DNA of 64,000 nucleotides from Rhodoluna limnophila (GTDB lineage: Bacteria > Actinomycetota > Actinomycetes > Actinomycetales > Microbacteriaceae). A program made the translations under genes and the position numbers. The DNA is taken from the NCBI RefSeq assembly GCF_005845365.1, contig NZ_CP040509.1:1116001-1180000 (forward strand). The letters are read 5' to 3'. A model generated the notes under the pieces. The model ran no database searches. It saw only the letters and a list, made by a program, of their open reading frames with translations, and was not told where the DNA came from. Below are positions 1-9,728 of this stretch, in pieces (the first letter of the stretch is position 1; the number at the start of each line of letters is the position of its first letter).

Positions 1-282
1 GATGCGAGTCACGCGGTCAAGGTCGCCGATTGAGAGCTTAAGTGCGGCAAGCGCGTTGAGTGCGCACAAACGGGCAAGGTCCTTAGCAACAGCTGGATCA
101 ACCAGCCCTTCGGACTCTCCGACCTTGCCGGCAGCAGGCAATTTGCCATCGACAAAAGGCAATTGACCTGAGGTGAAGCACAGGTTTCCGGTCACAACTG
201 ACGGCACATAGGCTGCCACTGGCAACGCAACGGCAGGCAGCGGGTAGCCAAGTTCGATTAGTCGAGCCTCAATACGTGACAT
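1..282 (-). CDS. RidA (YjgF/YER057c/UK114) family protein, C-terminus beyond window
   Basis: The minus-strand frame is open from an ATG at 282 to the window edge, giving the first 94 residues. It begins MSRIEARLIELGYPLP and continues with VTGNLCFTSGQLPF, the N-terminal strand pattern of RidA-family proteins. RidA enzymes deaminate reactive enamine/imine intermediates, but many paralogues, including actinobacterial ones of this length, have no assigned substrate. The start overlaps the stop of the DUF4177 gene in a TAATG junction, so the two are translationally coupled. In many actinobacteria the same pair lies beside a class A penicillin-binding protein, as here. The catalytic arginine lies in the missing half, so activity cannot be judged. 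Confidence 0.85.
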   Translation of the reverse strand, partial: MSRIEARLIELGYPLPAVALPVAAYVPSVVTGNLCFTSGQLPFVDGKLPAAGKVGESEGLVDPAVAKDLARLCALNALAALKLSIGDLDRVTRI

Positions 283-446
283 TAGTTTGACTCCTCGGCA
301 ATTGGGCGCTTGAAAAACGCGATGTTGCCGCCCATGTTGTTGGCGACGATCTGAACTAGCTCCCAGCCTTCAGAACCCCAGGTGTTCAAAATCGCAGTTT
401 CTTTGTGTAGCAACAAAGGGGTGGTGATGTACTCCCACTTCAACAT
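282..446 (-). CDS. DUF4177 domain-containing small protein
   Basis: This 54-residue reading frame starts MLKWEYITTPLLLHKE and contains LNTWGSEGWELVQIV, the signature of the small DUF4177 family (a short alpha/beta protein of unknown function). ATG at 446 is the only sensible start. Its stop overlaps the RidA start by one base. It is divergent from ponA across only 17 bases to the first possible ponA start, so the promoters of the two units must overlap or sit inside coding sequence. The DUF4177-RidA order next to ponA is a recurring actinobacterial arrangement. Function unknown; family assignment is fairly secure from the WGSEGWELV segment. Confidence 0.8.
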   Translation of the reverse strand: MLKWEYITTPLLLHKETAILNTWGSEGWELVQIVANNMGGNIAFFKRPIAEESN

Positions 447-463
447 TTACAGAGTCCTCTCAG

Positions 464-3004
464 GTGATGTCCGGTAACCTAGAGTTTATGTCTGGTTCAC
501 AGAACAAGTCCGCGTCTAAAGCGAGCGGCATCCTAAAATTTACCGGTTTGTCAGCCCTCGTTGGCGTACTCGGAGTGCTTCTTTTGGCCCCAATTGGCCT
601 TGTTGGGGGCTCTGCTGCCACCACCGGCCTCAACCTCTTTGAGAACCTGCCAACCTACCTAAAGCCAGTTACTGGCTCGCAGGCGTCTACCCTTTATGCC
701 AATGACGGCGATGAAAAAGTCGTGGTGGCAAATTTCTACCACGAGAACCGAATTTCGATCTCGTACAACGATATGTCAACCAACATCCGCAATGCGGTTG
801 TGGCCACCGAAGATCCTCGATTCTTTGAGCACGGCGGCGTTGACTGGCTTTCACTCGCTCGCGCTACAGCAACCAACGCAATCTCAGCCGGAAACGGCCC
901 TGGTGGTTCAACCATCACGATGCAGTACGTCAAGAACTCGTTGGTAGAGGCAGCAAACCTCGCTGGCGACAAAGAGGCCATCGCAGCCGCAACCACAGCC
1001 AGCGGCCTTGAAGGTATCGCAAGAAAGTTCAAAGAGATCCGGATGGCGATTGCGCTGGAAGGCATTTCGAGCAAGCAGGACATCCTTGCTGGGTATTTGA
1101 ACCTGTCATTCTTTGGAAACCAGATCAACGGTATTGAAGCCGCTTCAAACTACTACTTTGGCATCAAGGCAAGTGAACTAAACATTCCGCAGGCAGCACT
1201 GCTGGCGGGTATGTTGAAGTCCCCGAACGACTACAAGCCGGATGAAGAAGGCAACCTCGAGCGCGCCAAGGGCCGCCGCGACTACGTTATCGACAACATG
1301 GCCGCTGAGGGCTACATCACTGGCGCCGAGGCTGACGCCGCCAAGGCCACCCCGATTGAGGTCAACCTGACCCACACCCCTAGCGGTTGTGAGGCCAACC
1401 AAACCACCGCGTTTTTCTGTGACTTCACCGTCTGGACTATCCGCAACAATGTTGAGTTTGGCGCCACCCCAGAAGACCGCGAGAACCTGCTTCGCCGCGG
1501 TGGCCTTCAGATTTACAGCACACTCGACCTAGACGCTCAAACTGCCGCACATGAGGCAACAATGACCTGGGCGCCTTACGATGACCCAAGCCAGATTGGT
1601 TCGGCGACTGTTTCGGTTCAGGCCGGCACCGGGCGCATCCTGGCCATGGCCGAAAACCGAGTTTTTGACCAGACCCAGAGCGAGGACCTTGGCCACACCT
1701 CGGTGAACTATGCAACTGACCGCGAATACGGCGGTTCGTCAGGCTTCCAAACCGGATCTACCTACAAGGTATTCACCTTGGCACAGTGGCTGACAGCTGG
1801 CTTCCACCTGAACGACCACGTTGACGGTCGCGTCAAAGAGTGGGGTCCTGGTGACTTCTCGGCACGCTGTGGCGGAGTTGGCGGCACCTGGAAGCCAAAC
1901 AACATTGTCAAGGAGCCAGAGGACCTAACTGTGGTTCAGGCAACCACAATGTCGGTGAACACTGCCTACGTTGACATGGCCAGCCAGCTTGACCTGTGTG
2001 ACATTCGCGACACCGCGGCACGGTTTGGTGTGCACCGAGCCGATGGCGCCGAGCTTAGCTACGTGCCTTCATCGGTGATTGGTGTAAACGAAATTGCGCC
2101 GCTAACCATGGCAGCCGCGATGGCCGGAATTGCCAACAAGGGCGTGTACTGCTCACCAGTTGCAATCGACCGCATCGTGGTGCGCGAAACCCAGGCCGAC
2201 CTAAAGGTGCCAACCAGCGATTGTTCAGCAGCGGTTACCCCTGAGGTGGCTGCTGGAATGACCTACGCGATGCAGCGCGTAATCTCTGGCGGTACCGGTG
2301 GTGCTTCAGCAACCGGAGACGGCACTCCCCTAGCCGGCAAGACCGGAACCACCGACTCTGGTGTTCACACCTGGATGACCGGTTTCTCATCTGCCGTTGG
2401 AACCGCAACCTGGGTGGGTAACGTAGTCGGAAATAAGTCTTTGGGCGCCTACCGGCTAAACAACAAAGCTGCCAACACAGTTCGTCACGACATTTGGCGA
2501 ACCACCATGAAGGCAATCAACAAGTTGTACCCAGGGTCTGCGTTTGACGCCCCACCAGCTGAGATGGTTGCAGCCACAATGATTACCGTTCCGGCAACCG
2601 GTGGGCAAGACCCAGCAGCAGCTGAAGAGCTAATCAACGCTTCTGACTTGAATGCCAAAATTCAGACCCGCACCATTGTCTCGAACCAGCCAGAGGGCAC
2701 CGTTGCCCGCACTGTGCCGGGTGCCGGACGAAGCGTGCCACGCGGTAGCCAGATCTTGATTTACATCAGCAAGGGTGGAACCCTCAAGGTTCCGGACGTT
2801 GCCGGAATGTCGGTGGTTGACGCCAAATCAACCCTGTTGGCCGCCGGATTTGCTGCGGTGAGCGAACCACAGCCTTCGCAAACTCAGTTCTTTGTTCAGT
2901 CAGACACAATTCCTGCAGGCTTTGTGGTTGGCACCACACCGGCCGCTGGAACCAGCGCCACCGCAACCGGCGCCATTCTGCTGATACTGAGTACGGGTCC
3001 GTAG
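464..3004 (+). CDS. ponA: Bifunctional class A penicillin-binding protein (transglycosylase/transpeptidase) with PASTA repeats
   Basis: Polymerises and cross-links peptidoglycan at the outer face of the membrane. Numbered from GTG 464, a single membrane helix lies near residues 25-50. The GT51 domain has the catalytic Glu116 in VVATEDPRFF and GGSTITMQYVKN. The transpeptidase carries the SxxK motif (Ser432, Lys435, GSTYK), SVN at 497-499 and KTGTT at 626-630. Two PASTA domains follow (about 705-770 and 773-846), which in this family sense muropeptides or lipid II. The start is uncertain: GTG 464, ATG 467 and ATG 488 are in frame. ATG 488 lies 7 bases after TAACCT and would fit a leaderless mRNA. 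The metallophosphoesterase follows immediately, the layout known for mycobacterial ponA2, so a PonA2-type protein is likely. Confidence 0.95.
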   Translation: MMSGNLEFMSGSQNKSASKASGILKFTGLSALVGVLGVLLLAPIGLVGGSAATTGLNLFENLPTYLKPVTGSQASTLYANDGDEKVVVANFYHENRISISYNDMSTNIRNAVVATEDPRFFEHGGVDWLSLARATATNAISAGNGPGGSTITMQYVKNSLVEAANLAGDKEAIAAATTASGLEGIARKFKEIRMAIALEGISSKQDILAGYLNLSFFGNQINGIEAASNYYFGIKASELNIPQAALLAGMLKSPNDYKPDEEGNLERAKGRRDYVIDNMAAEGYITGAEADAAKATPIEVNLTHTPSGCEANQTTAFFCDFTVWTIRNNVEFGATPEDRENLLRRGGLQIYSTLDLDAQTAAHEATMTWAPYDDPSQIGSATVSVQAGTGRILAMAENRVFDQTQSEDLGHTSVNYATDREYGGSSGFQTGSTYKVFTLAQWLTAGFHLNDHVDGRVKEWGPGDFSARCGGVGGTWKPNNIVKEPEDLTVVQATTMSVNTAYVDMASQLDLCDIRDTAARFGVHRADGAELSYVPSSVIGVNEIAPLTMAAAMAGIANKGVYCSPVAIDRIVVRETQADLKVPTSDCSAAVTPEVAAGMTYAMQRVISGGTGGASATGDGTPLAGKTGTTDSGVHTWMTGFSSAVGTATWVGNVVGNKSLGAYRLNNKAANTVRHDIWRTTMKAINKLYPGSAFDAPPAEMVAATMITVPATGGQDPAAAEELINASDLNAKIQTRTIVSNQPEGTVARTVPGAGRSVPRGSQILIYISKGGTLKVPDVAGMSVVDAKSTLLAAGFAAVSEPQPSQTQFFVQSDTIPAGFVVGTTPAAGTSATATGAILLILSTGP

Positions 3005-3895
3005 TTGGAGTATTTGGCAGCCCTGGTCGGCCTCGGCTTAGCCGCGGCTATCTGGGGTATTGCTATTGAGCGGCACCTATTTGTAATTCGCCGCGAAACT
3101 GTTGCGGTGTTGCCTACCGGATCACCTGAAATCACCGTGCTGCACATCGGCGACATTCACATGGCACCGTGGCAAAAGCGCAAGCAGCGATGGGTTCATG
3201 CGCTCGGCCAGCTAAAACCAGATTTGGTAATCAACACCGGCGATAACCTGGGTCACACGCAAGCTATTGGCCCGGTTTTGACGGCTCTTGCTCCGCTAAC
3301 CGAACGACCTGGCGTATTCGTGAACGGATCAAACGACTATTACGCACCGGTTTTGCGCAATCCGCTTGGGTACCTGGCCAAACCATCTGAGCGCAGCAAT
3401 GGGCAAAAACTAGACACTGCCCGGCTCCTCAGCGGATTCCAATCAGCTGGCTGGCTAAACCTAAATAATCGAGGTGGCCAACTTTCGATTCGCGGGGTGC
3501 AGCTGGGGTTTATCGGTGTTGATGATGCCCACGACGAACTTGACGACATCGGCAGCCTGCCCGGCCAAGCAACCGCCTTGAAAAACTGCGGTGTTATTTT
3601 GGGCGTAAGCCATGCGCCTTACATGCGAGTTCTAGAGGCCATGGCAAATGCCGGCGCCGAAGTTCTTTTTGCCGGGCACACCCACGGCGGTCAGGTTTGT
3701 TTACCGGGCTTCGGTGCACTGGTTACCAACTGCGATTTGCCAGCAAAAAACGCCAAGGGCTTGAGTGCTTGGAAATTTGGCGATCGAAAGCTGATTCTGA
3801 ATGTTGTTGCTGGTTTGGGGCATTCAATATTTGCGCCGGTGAGGTTTGCCTGCCGACCTGAGGTGCGACTTATTACTCTCGTGGCAAAGCCCTAG
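3005..3895 (+). CDS. Membrane-anchored metallophosphoesterase (YkuE/YaeI-like)
   Basis: A 296-residue protein with an N-terminal hydrophobic segment (about residues 3-20) and the calcineurin-like metallophosphoesterase motifs: GDIH (Asp50, His52), NTGDN, a GSND variant of the usual GNHD, GVSHAP, and AGHTHGG (His225, His227). These residues normally bind two metal ions. Members anchored like this hydrolyse phosphoester bonds near the membrane (lipid-linked or nucleotide substrates); the substrate here is unknown. The TTG start touches the ponA TAG stop directly, so it is almost certainly co-translated with ponA. The replacement of His by Ser-Asn in the GNHD block is seen in the YkuE-like group and does not by itself suggest inactivity. 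Confidence 0.88.
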   Translation: MEYLAALVGLGLAAAIWGIAIERHLFVIRRETVAVLPTGSPEITVLHIGDIHMAPWQKRKQRWVHALGQLKPDLVINTGDNLGHTQAIGPVLTALAPLTERPGVFVNGSNDYYAPVLRNPLGYLAKPSERSNGQKLDTARLLSGFQSAGWLNLNNRGGQLSIRGVQLGFIGVDDAHDELDDIGSLPGQATALKNCGVILGVSHAPYMRVLEAMANAGAEVLFAGHTHGGQVCLPGFGALVTNCDLPAKNAKGLSAWKFGDRKLILNVVAGLGHSIFAPVRFACRPEVRLITLVAKP

Positions 3896-3901
3896 GGGCT
3901 G

Positions 3902-4474
3902 CTAGTTGTTTAGCGACCAAACCTGAGGGCCAAGGGCAATCCACTGGCCAGAGGCGTTGTCACAGCGAGCCGTGACGTTCTCTACAAAACAAGTAAAGCC
4001 AGCGGCTGAAACACTCTGACCGGTTAGCAGGGTCTTGGCCTGGCTAGCGTCTGAGTAAAAACCACCCGAGCAAGCAAATTCTGCAGTTTCGCCAGACTCA
4101 GGTTTTGATGACCATAGGCGCACTTGGTAGCCGTAACTGTAAACACAAGATTCTGGGGCTGGGATTGGCTGGTAAACCGCGGCCGCTTCATTCTGCTCGC
4201 AGAGCGTGAACTGGCTGACCGGGCTAATTGTGCACCAGGTTGGTCCTTCGCCGACCTTGAAGACATACTCGTCAAAACCGTTGTTGAACTCTTCTGGGTC
4301 AATTGCCACCACTGCCGATGGCATTTCGGTAGGAACCAGCGCCTGGTCAGGCGTAGGTGTTGGGCGAGACTGAGTTGTGCCACCATTGGTTGGTTCATCA
4401 ACCGGAGCAGCAGCACATGCGCCGAGGGTGAGTGACAACCCCAGCAAGACAGAAACGGCCAAAACGCGCGACAT
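3902..4474 (-). CDS. Putative lipoprotein of unknown function
   Basis: A 190-residue protein with a type II signal peptide: MSRVLAVSVLLGLSLTLGAC ends in an LGAC lipobox, giving a lipid-anchored Cys20. A short Pro/Thr-rich linker follows, then a soluble domain with six further cysteines (for example PTWCTISP, LCEQNE, PESCVYS, FACSGG), presumably forming disulfides outside the cell. I do not recognise the domain. ATG 4474 is chosen over GTG 4480 because a TAGCCT box ends exactly six bases upstream of 4474, the leaderless arrangement repeated across this window. It is downstream of asd but with its own promoter, and convergent with the metallophosphoesterase gene, ending 6 bases from it. Confidence 0.7.
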   Translation of the reverse strand: MSRVLAVSVLLGLSLTLGACAAAPVDEPTNGGTTQSRPTPTPDQALVPTEMPSAVVAIDPEEFNNGFDEYVFKVGEGPTWCTISPVSQFTLCEQNEAAAVYQPIPAPESCVYSYGYQVRLWSSKPESGETAEFACSGGFYSDASQAKTLLTGQSVSAAGFTCFVENVTARCDNASGQWIALGPQVWSLNN

Positions 4475-4480
4475 AATCAC

Positions 4481-4486
4481 AGGCTA
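4481..4486 (-). promoter_or_regulatory. -10 box of a probable leaderless promoter (lipoprotein gene)
   Basis: TAGCCT on the minus strand ends six bases before ATG 4474, so transcription would begin at or next to the start codon. No convincing -35 hexamer is seen. This element is the reason for choosing ATG 4474 over GTG 4480. Confidence 0.5.
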
Positions 4487-4535
4487 CTCTTTGGCTTGCC
4501 AGAAACCGTGGAACTCAACGACGCAGTTTTAGTTA

Positions 4536-5600
4536 CTAGAACTCGCGAGCAACAAGCTCGGCGATTTCGTAGGTGTTAAGCGCGGCGCCCTTGCGAAGGT
4601 TGTCGCCAACGACGAACAACTCGATTGAGTTCGGGAAGTCTAGTGACTGACGAATGCGGCCAACAAAAGTTGGGTCCTGTCCAACGACCATGGCTGGGGT
4701 TGGGTAAAGGTGGTTTTCTGGTTCGTCAACAACACGGATGGTTGGCTGCTGGCCCAGAACTTCGCGAACCTCATCGGCAGTAAGCGGGTTAGCAAAAGTT
4801 GCGTGAACGGTTAGTGAGTGAGCAACCTGAACTGGAACGCGCACGCAGCTTGCGGCAACCTTCAGGTCTGAGATACCAAGAATCTTGCGAGACTCGTCGC
4901 GAACCTTCAGCTCTTCTGAGGTGTGGCCGCCGGCCTTTAGCGAACCTGCAAATGGAATTATGTTTAGGGCGATTGGGTGTGCCCAAGGCGAGTTGCTGAG
5001 GTCGTTGCCGGCGGCAGCAAGTGCAGCGCGAACGTCTTCAGTTGCGGTGCCCAGTGATGCATCCTTGCCAACAACAGCAAGCTCTGATGCAAGCTCATCG
5101 ATACCGGCAGCGCCGGCGCCAGATACAGCCTGGTAGCTAGAAACAACCAGCTCGGTCAGCTTCCACTTGTCGTGCAGTGCACCCATCGCAGCCATCATGG
5201 TGAGGGTGGTGCAGTTTGGGTTAGAGATGATTCCGCGAGGGCGGTTCTTGGCCTGCTCTGGGTTTACCTCAGGAACAACCAGTGGTACATCGGCGTCCAT
5301 GCGGAAGGCACCCGAGTTGTCAACGGCAACCGCACCGCGCTCGGCGGCAATCGGAGCCCAAACCTCAGAAACCTCATCAGGAACGTCGAACATTGCGATG
5401 TCGATGCCGTCGAAAGCCTCAGGAGAAAGTGCAACCACAGTTAGTTCTTCGCCGTGAACGGTGATCTTCTTGCCAGCGGAGCGAGGGCTCGCGATCAAGC
5501 GGATCTCGCCCCAGATGTTTGGACGACTGTTGATGATGCCGATCATTACGGTACCAACAGCACCGGTTGCACCGACAAGAGCTAGTGATGGCTTAGACAT
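4536..5600 (-). CDS. asd: Aspartate-semialdehyde dehydrogenase
   Basis: Catalyses NADPH-dependent reduction of aspartyl phosphate to aspartate semialdehyde, the second step toward lysine/diaminopimelate, threonine and methionine. The 354-residue protein has the N-terminal dinucleotide fold ([14 protein letters not shown]), the active-site cysteine Cys130 in [23 protein letters not shown], and the C-terminal [30 protein letters not shown] block. All are typical of the bacterial enzyme. ATG 5600 is preceded by AGGGGAAATC, a good ribosome binding site. It lies 40 bases downstream of lysC, the classical actinobacterial lysC-asd pair, so the first two enzymes of the aspartate pathway are made from one transcript. 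Confidence 0.96.
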   Translation of the reverse strand: MSKPSLALVGATGAVGTVMIGIINSRPNIWGEIRLIASPRSAGKKITVHGEELTVVALSPEAFDGIDIAMFDVPDEVSEVWAPIAAERGAVAVDNSGAFRMDADVPLVVPEVNPEQAKNRPRGIISNPNCTTLTMMAAMGALHDKWKLTELVVSSYQAVSGAGAAGIDELASELAVVGKDASLGTATEDVRAALAAAGNDLSNSPWAHPIALNIIPFAGSLKAGGHTSEELKVRDESRKILGISDLKVAASCVRVPVQVAHSLTVHATFANPLTADEVREVLGQQPTIRVVDEPENHLYPTPAMVVGQDPTFVGRIRQSLDFPNSIELFVVGDNLRKGAALNTYEIAELVAREF

Positions 5601-5640
5601 GATTTCCCCTGATTTCTAGAGTCTGAAAAGTTTGTGAGTT

Positions 5641-6921
5641 TTAGCGACCGGTACCGGCGTAGACAACAGCTTCGATGTCGCTGTCTAGGCCGAATGCGGT
5701 GTGAACAGCGCGAGCGGCTGCATCTACCTGGTCATCGCTGGTGATAACTGAGATGCGGATCTCTGAGGTTGAGATCATCTCAATGTTGATGCCCGCCTCG
5801 GCAAGAGCGCGGAACATGGTTGCAGAAACACCTGAGTGGGTGCGCATACCGGCACCGACTACAGAAAGCTTGCCAATTTCATCGTCGATCTCGACGGTGC
5901 GGAAACCAAGAGTTGCCTTGGCTGCCTCTAGCGCTGCAGCGACCTTCTTTGACTCAGCCTTTGGGCAGGTGAAGCCGATGTCGCTAACCGCATCGGTTAC
6001 GTCAGAACCGGTTGGGGTGTTCTGAACAATCATGTCGATGTTGGCACCAGCGTCGGCAACCAATGTGAAAAGCTCAGCAGCCTTGCCTGGAACATCTGGA
6101 ATACCGATGACCATAATCTTGGTCTGGCCCTTGTCGATTGCTACACCCGATACGACTGACTCTTCCATGCCTGCTCCTGCTTTTCCTGAATAAACGATGG
6201 TTCCTGGGTCGGTGCTAAAAGTTGAACGAACGCGTAGGTCTACGTTGTGGCGGCGAGCAAACTCAACCGCGCGAATGTGCAGAATCTTTGCTCCGGCTGC
6301 TGCAAGCTCAAGCATTGATTCAACATCGATGGACTCAAGCTTCTTGGCACCCTTAATAACTCGTGGGTCTGAGGTGTAGACACCGTCAACGTCAGAGTAG
6401 ATCTCACAAAGGTCAGCTTTTAGGCCGGCCGCCAGTGCAACTGCAGTGGTGTCAGAACCACCGCGACCAAGGGTTGTGATGTCACGAGTCTCGCGGTTGA
6501 AGCCCTGGAAACCGGCCACGATTGCAATGTTGCCAGCGTCAACTGACTCACGGATGCGCTCTGGGGTGACCTCGGCAATACGGGCATTTCCGTGGACGCT
6601 GTCGGTGACGATACCGGCCTGTGAACCGGTGAAAGACTGTGACTTACCGCCCTGGGCATTGATGGCGATGGCCAGCAATGACATCGAGATGCGCTCACCC
6701 GAGGTAAGCAGCATGTCTAGCTCACGAGGGCTGTCATTTGGATCGTCGGCTACCGAATTGGCAAGGTCCAGAAGTTCGTCGGTGGTGTCACCCATGGCTG
6801 AGACAACGACGACAACCTGGTTGCCGGCTTTTTGGGTTTCGATTACGCGACGAGCAACGTGCTTAATCTTGTCGGCATCGCCAACGGATGAACCGCCAAA
6901 CTTCTGCACGATAAGGGCCAA
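5641..6921 (-). CDS. lysC: Aspartate kinase (alpha subunit; encloses a beta-subunit start)
   Basis: Phosphorylates aspartate, the first committed step of the aspartate pathway. The 426-residue protein starts at TTG 6921 ([13 protein letters not shown]), preceded seven bases upstream by GAGGAG; a longer frame back to 6975 lacks a binding site and the family's N-terminus begins at the KFGGSS strand. The amino-acid kinase domain covers about residues 1-230 ([34 protein letters not shown]). Two ACT domains follow (about 260-330 and 340-415) and bind the lysine/threonine effectors. A strong internal start at ATG 6168 would make a separate ACT-only subunit, as in alpha2beta2 aspartokinases of Corynebacterium and Bacillus. 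Confidence 0.95.
   Translation of the reverse strand: MALIVQKFGGSSVGDADKIKHVARRVIETQKAGNQVVVVVSAMGDTTDELLDLANSVADDPNDSPRELDMLLTSGERISMSLLAIAINAQGGKSQSFTGSQAGIVTDSVHGNARIAEVTPERIRESVDAGNIAIVAGFQGFNRETRDITTLGRGGSDTTAVALAAGLKADLCEIYSDVDGVYTSDPRVIKGAKKLESIDVESMLELAAAGAKILHIRAVEFARRHNVDLRVRSTFSTDPGTIVYSGKAGAGMEESVVSGVAIDKGQTKIMVIGIPDVPGKAAELFTLVADAGANIDMIVQNTPTGSDVTDAVSDIGFTCPKAESKKVAAALEAAKATLGFRTVEIDDEIGKLSVVGAGMRTHSGVSATMFRALAEAGINIEMISTSEIRISVITSDDQVDAAARAVHTAFGLDSDIEAVVYAGTGR
6166..6178 (-). promoter_or_regulatory. Internal ribosome binding site and start for the aspartokinase beta subunit
   Basis: Inside lysC, AGGAG (complement of 6174-6178) lies five bases before ATG at 6168, in frame. Translation from here gives a 175-residue protein beginning [17 protein letters not shown], which is exactly the ACT-domain part. 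This matches the position of the beta-subunit start known in class II actinobacterial aspartokinases. Confidence 0.7.
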
Positions 6922-6976
6922 GGTAGGTCTCCTCAGATTTCGGGGTGATTGCAGGCGGATAACGCCAGAACTCACA

Positions 6977-7003
6977 ATTCTAGCGGACTCCAGGACCGGT
7001 CAA
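6977..7003 (-). promoter_or_regulatory. Candidate promoter of lysC-asd
   Basis: On the minus strand TTGACC (complement of 6998-7003) is followed after 15 bases by TAGAAT (complement of 6977-6982). The spacing is short, so the true -35 may be shifted by a base or two. It would give a leader of about 50 bases holding the GAGGAG site of lysC. The -35 lies in an eight-base palindrome, GACCGGTC. Confidence 0.4.
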
Positions 7004-7032
7004 AAGGCCTAACCCTGGATTACTGTGATGAA

Positions 7033-7629
7033 TTAACTGACTGTTCGGCGACCTTCAAAAGCGCGACCAAGCGTAACTTCATCGGCGTACTCGAGGTCTC
7101 CACCCACCGGCAGACCCGATGCCAATCGAGAGACAGTGATACCCAGCGGGCTGAGCATACGGGTTAGGTAGGTTGCCGTCGCTTCACCCTCAAGGTTTGG
7201 GTCGGTTGCGATGATTACCTCTTGAATTTCTGGGTCACTCAGTCGACTCATGAGCTCTTTGATTCTGAGCTGGTCTGGGCCAACTCCTTCGATCGGGCTG
7301 ATGGCGCCGCCAAGCACGTGATACAGGCCGCGGAACTCGCGCGTGCGCTCGATTGCCTGAACATCTTTTGACTCTTCAACCACACAGATTGCGGTGCGGT
7401 TGCGTCGAGCATCGCGGCAGATGTTGCAACGAGTTTCTTCGGTTACGTTTCCGCAGATCTCGCAAAAGCGGACGCGCTCTTTTACCTCAGTAAGCACGCG
7501 GGCGAGGGTTTGAGCCTGCTCGTCCTCAGCCTGCAGCAGATAGAAGGCAATTCGCTGAGCCGACTTTGGACCAACACCCGGCAACCTGCCCAGCTCATCA
7601 ATTAGTTCTTGAACTACGCCCTCGTACAT
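7033..7629 (-). CDS. recR: Recombination mediator protein RecR
   Basis: RecR works with RecF/RecO to load RecA on SSB-coated gaps. The 198-residue protein has the usual length and architecture: a helix-hairpin-helix ([20 protein letters not shown]), a C4 zinc finger ([16 protein letters not shown]), a Toprim domain ([14 protein letters not shown] through [16 protein letters not shown]) and the C-terminal Walker B-like [17 protein letters not shown]. Its ATG overlaps the dnaX stop in a TAATG junction, so it is translationally coupled to dnaX. dnaX-recR linkage is common in Gram-positives; the small YbaB protein often found between them is absent here. Confidence 0.95.
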   Translation of the reverse strand: MYEGVVQELIDELGRLPGVGPKSAQRIAFYLLQAEDEQAQTLARVLTEVKERVRFCEICGNVTEETRCNICRDARRNRTAICVVEESKDVQAIERTREFRGLYHVLGGAISPIEGVGPDQLRIKELMSRLSDPEIQEVIIATDPNLEGEATATYLTRMLSPLGITVSRLASGLPVGGDLEYADEVTLGRAFEGRRTVS

Positions 7630-9515
7630 TACTTGCCACCGTTTTTATCGATGATCGGCTCTGCACCCAGCATTTCGCGAAGAAGTGATTCGCCGTATCG
7701 TGCCGACTCGTCGACCATGCTTGAGTTGCGCGATTTAATCGGTGCAGCTTCAAACTGCTCTTCAGGTTCAGGCTCATCTAGCGGAGGTGGAACTTCTTCG
7801 GCGATTGGCGCCGAGGCCGGAGCAACTGCAGGTGCCCGAACCGGCGCCGGAGCCTGAACTGGAGCGACCTGGGCCGGTGCTGCCTGGACCTGTGCCTCTT
7901 GAACTGCTGGCTTATTTGCGTCATCGATCTGGGCGCGGAATTTGACCTGGACACCAAGCACGTCAAGAATCGCGGTTCGCAGGATGTCGCTGGCACCGTT
8001 TGAGTTCTTGAACGATTCGAGGTCTTTTTGACTTAGGAACTTCAGGGTCAAAACATCTTCGCTGAAGTCAACAACGCTGAGTGAGAACGCGACCATCCAG
8101 GCTGCTTTAGAAGCCTTATTAACTTTGGTCAGGATGTTTGGCCAAGAGTCGCGGAACTGCTGAGTGCTGATAGCGCCAAGTACAGGCGCAGCCGGAGCAG
8201 CTGGTGCGGTGACCGGTGCAGCTGCCGGCATTGAATTTTGGACAGGTGCTTCTTGAGCCGGCGCAGATGTTGGGGCCGCAGTAACCGAAGTGGCAGCTAC
8301 CGGAGTGGCCGCAACCGGTGCCGGCGCAGCTGCCCCACCAACACCGATTCGGCGCTCAAGGCGTTCGATGCGGGCCAGTGAGCCAATCTCGGTTTGGTCA
8401 CTTGATGGAACCAAAACCTTGGCGCACATGAGCTCAAGATGCAGCTTCGGCGAGGTTGCACCGGACATCTCGGTTAGGGCATGGTTTACGGTTTCAGCCG
8501 CATGGGTTAGCTCAGCCAGGCCAAAGCGCGCTGCTTGGGTGCCCATTTTGTCTAGTTCGTCGTCTGCAATTCCGCGCAAAACTGCCTTTGCGCCGTCTCC
8601 GACTGACAACACCACAATTAGGTCACGAAGGTGCTCGAGCAGGTCTTCAACAAAGCGGCGAGGGTCCTGACCGGTCTGGATCACTTTGTCAACGCTGGCA
8701 AACACCGACGCTGAGTCGTGCGCCGCAAATGCGTCAACGACCTCATCAAGCAAGGCCGCGTGAGTGAAGCCAAGTAGCGCAGCTGCGCGTTCGTATTCAA
8801 CCTTCGGTGCCGCGCCGTCAACGCCTTCTGAACCGGCAATTAGTTGGTCTAGAAGAGAAAGTGAGTCACGGACAGATCCGCCACCAGAGCGAACTACCAA
8901 TGAGAGCACACCGGGGGCTACGTCGACACCCTCGCTGGCGCAAAGTTGCTCAAGGTACTCAAGCATTTGAGCTGGTGGCACCAACCGGAATGGGTAGTGA
9001 TGGGTGCGGGAGCGGATTGTGCCGATGACTTTGTCTGGCTCGGTAGTAGCAAAAATGAACTTGACGTGGGCAGGTGGTTCTTCAACGATTTTTAGCAGAG
9101 CATTGAAGCCCTGGGGCGTAACCATGTGAGCTTCGTCGAGGATGAAGATTTTGAAGCGATCACGGGCTGGGGCAAAAATTGCGCGTTCACGGAGGTCACG
9201 AGCATCGTCAACACCGTTGTGTGAGGCGGCGTCAATTTCTACGACGTCAAGCGAGCCGCCACCGTCACGAGACAACTCGATGCAGCTTGGGCAAACTCCA
9301 CATGGGGTGTCTGTTGGCCCTTCGGCACAGTTGAGGCAGCGGGCCAAAATGCGGGCAGATGTGGTCTTGCCACAACCGCGTGGGCCTGAGAAAAGGTATG
9401 CGTGGTTTACGCGGTCGGTGCGCAATGCCGTCATCAACGGCGCAGTCACCTGCGACTGGCCGATTAGTTCGGCAAAAGATTCAGGACGATAACGTCTGTA
9501 CAGAGCGGTAACCAC
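7629..9515 (-). CDS. dnaX: DNA polymerase III subunit gamma/tau
   Basis: Clamp-loader ATPase of the replicative polymerase. The 628-residue protein has Walker [10 protein letters not shown] (Lys50), a four-cysteine zinc finger (CLNCAEG... CGVCPSC), a DEAH-type Walker B (FILDEAHM), the sensor FATTEPDK and a clamp-loader collar domain to about residue 365. A low-complexity Ala/Pro/Val linker follows, then a C-terminal tau-like domain (about 455-540) and another Ala/Pro-rich stretch. I see no obvious slippery heptamer for a gamma frameshift product. GTG 9515 is the start: TAGGCT ends six bases upstream, which suggests a leaderless message. The SRP RNA gene lies just upstream, a common Gram-positive and actinobacterial neighbour of dnaX. 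Confidence 0.95.
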   Translation of the reverse strand: MVTALYRRYRPESFAELIGQSQVTAPLMTALRTDRVNHAYLFSGPRGCGKTTSARILARCLNCAEGPTDTPCGVCPSCIELSRDGGGSLDVVEIDAASHNGVDDARDLRERAIFAPARDRFKIFILDEAHMVTPQGFNALLKIVEEPPAHVKFIFATTEPDKVIGTIRSRTHHYPFRLVPPAQMLEYLEQLCASEGVDVAPGVLSLVVRSGGGSVRDSLSLLDQLIAGSEGVDGAAPKVEYERAAALLGFTHAALLDEVVDAFAAHDSASVFASVDKVIQTGQDPRRFVEDLLEHLRDLIVVLSVGDGAKAVLRGIADDELDKMGTQAARFGLAELTHAAETVNHALTEMSGATSPKLHLELMCAKVLVPSSDQTEIGSLARIERLERRIGVGGAAAPAPVAATPVAATSVTAAPTSAPAQEAPVQNSMPAAAPVTAPAAPAAPVLGAISTQQFRDSWPNILTKVNKASKAAWMVAFSLSVVDFSEDVLTLKFLSQKDLESFKNSNGASDILRTAILDVLGVQVKFRAQIDDANKPAVQEAQVQAAPAQVAPVQAPAPVRAPAVAPASAPIAEEVPPPLDEPEPEEQFEAAPIKSRNSSMVDESARYGESLLREMLGAEPIIDKNGGK

Positions 9516-9521
9516 GTTTAG

Positions 9522-9527
9522 AGCCTA
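9522..9527 (-). promoter_or_regulatory. -10 box of a probable leaderless dnaX promoter
   Basis: TAGGCT (minus strand) ends six bases before GTG 9515. It lies just downstream of the SRP RNA and its U-run, so dnaX has a promoter separate from that of the RNA. A GAGGAGG stretch further upstream lies before the predicted start of transcription and is too far from GTG to serve as a ribosome binding site. Confidence 0.5.
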
Positions 9528-9560
9528 GCCTCCTCGACTGACAATTTGCCCAAATAAAAA

Positions 9561-9648
9561 GACTCCCCGCACACCCGTCAGAGCCCAGTTACCCTTGCTA
9601 TCTTTCGATCCTGGGGGAGTTGGCCGAGGTGACGCCGCACGGGGAGTC
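9561..9648 (-). ncRNA. ffs: Signal recognition particle RNA, small bacterial type (4.5S)
   Basis: On the minus strand the ends GGACTCCCCGTGCGG and GTGTGCGGGGAGTC pair to form the base of a single long hairpin. The distal part reads CCCAGGATCGAAAGATAGCAAGGGTAACTGG, matching the helix 8 layout in which an asymmetric loop (AGCAAGG) faces the CCAGG/GTAACTGG side. The GACGGGTGTGCGGGGAGTC tail resembles the 4.5S 3' half. A TTTTTATTT run directly after the hairpin (complement of 9552-9560) provides termination. It binds Ffh to target membrane proteins. The true 5' and 3' ends may differ by a few bases. Confidence 0.88.
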
Positions 9649-9728
9649 CACTCCTAGTTTACCGGCTATGCGCTCCCCCGTAAATTGTTGTGATTCTCGG
9701 TGTGCACCAATCGGTTGAATGGGTTTGT

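Noticed and set aside
6922-6975. Longer N-terminus for aspartate kinase starting at 6975
   Set aside because: No ribosome binding site there, and the first beta strand of the family begins at the TTG with GAGGAG upstream.
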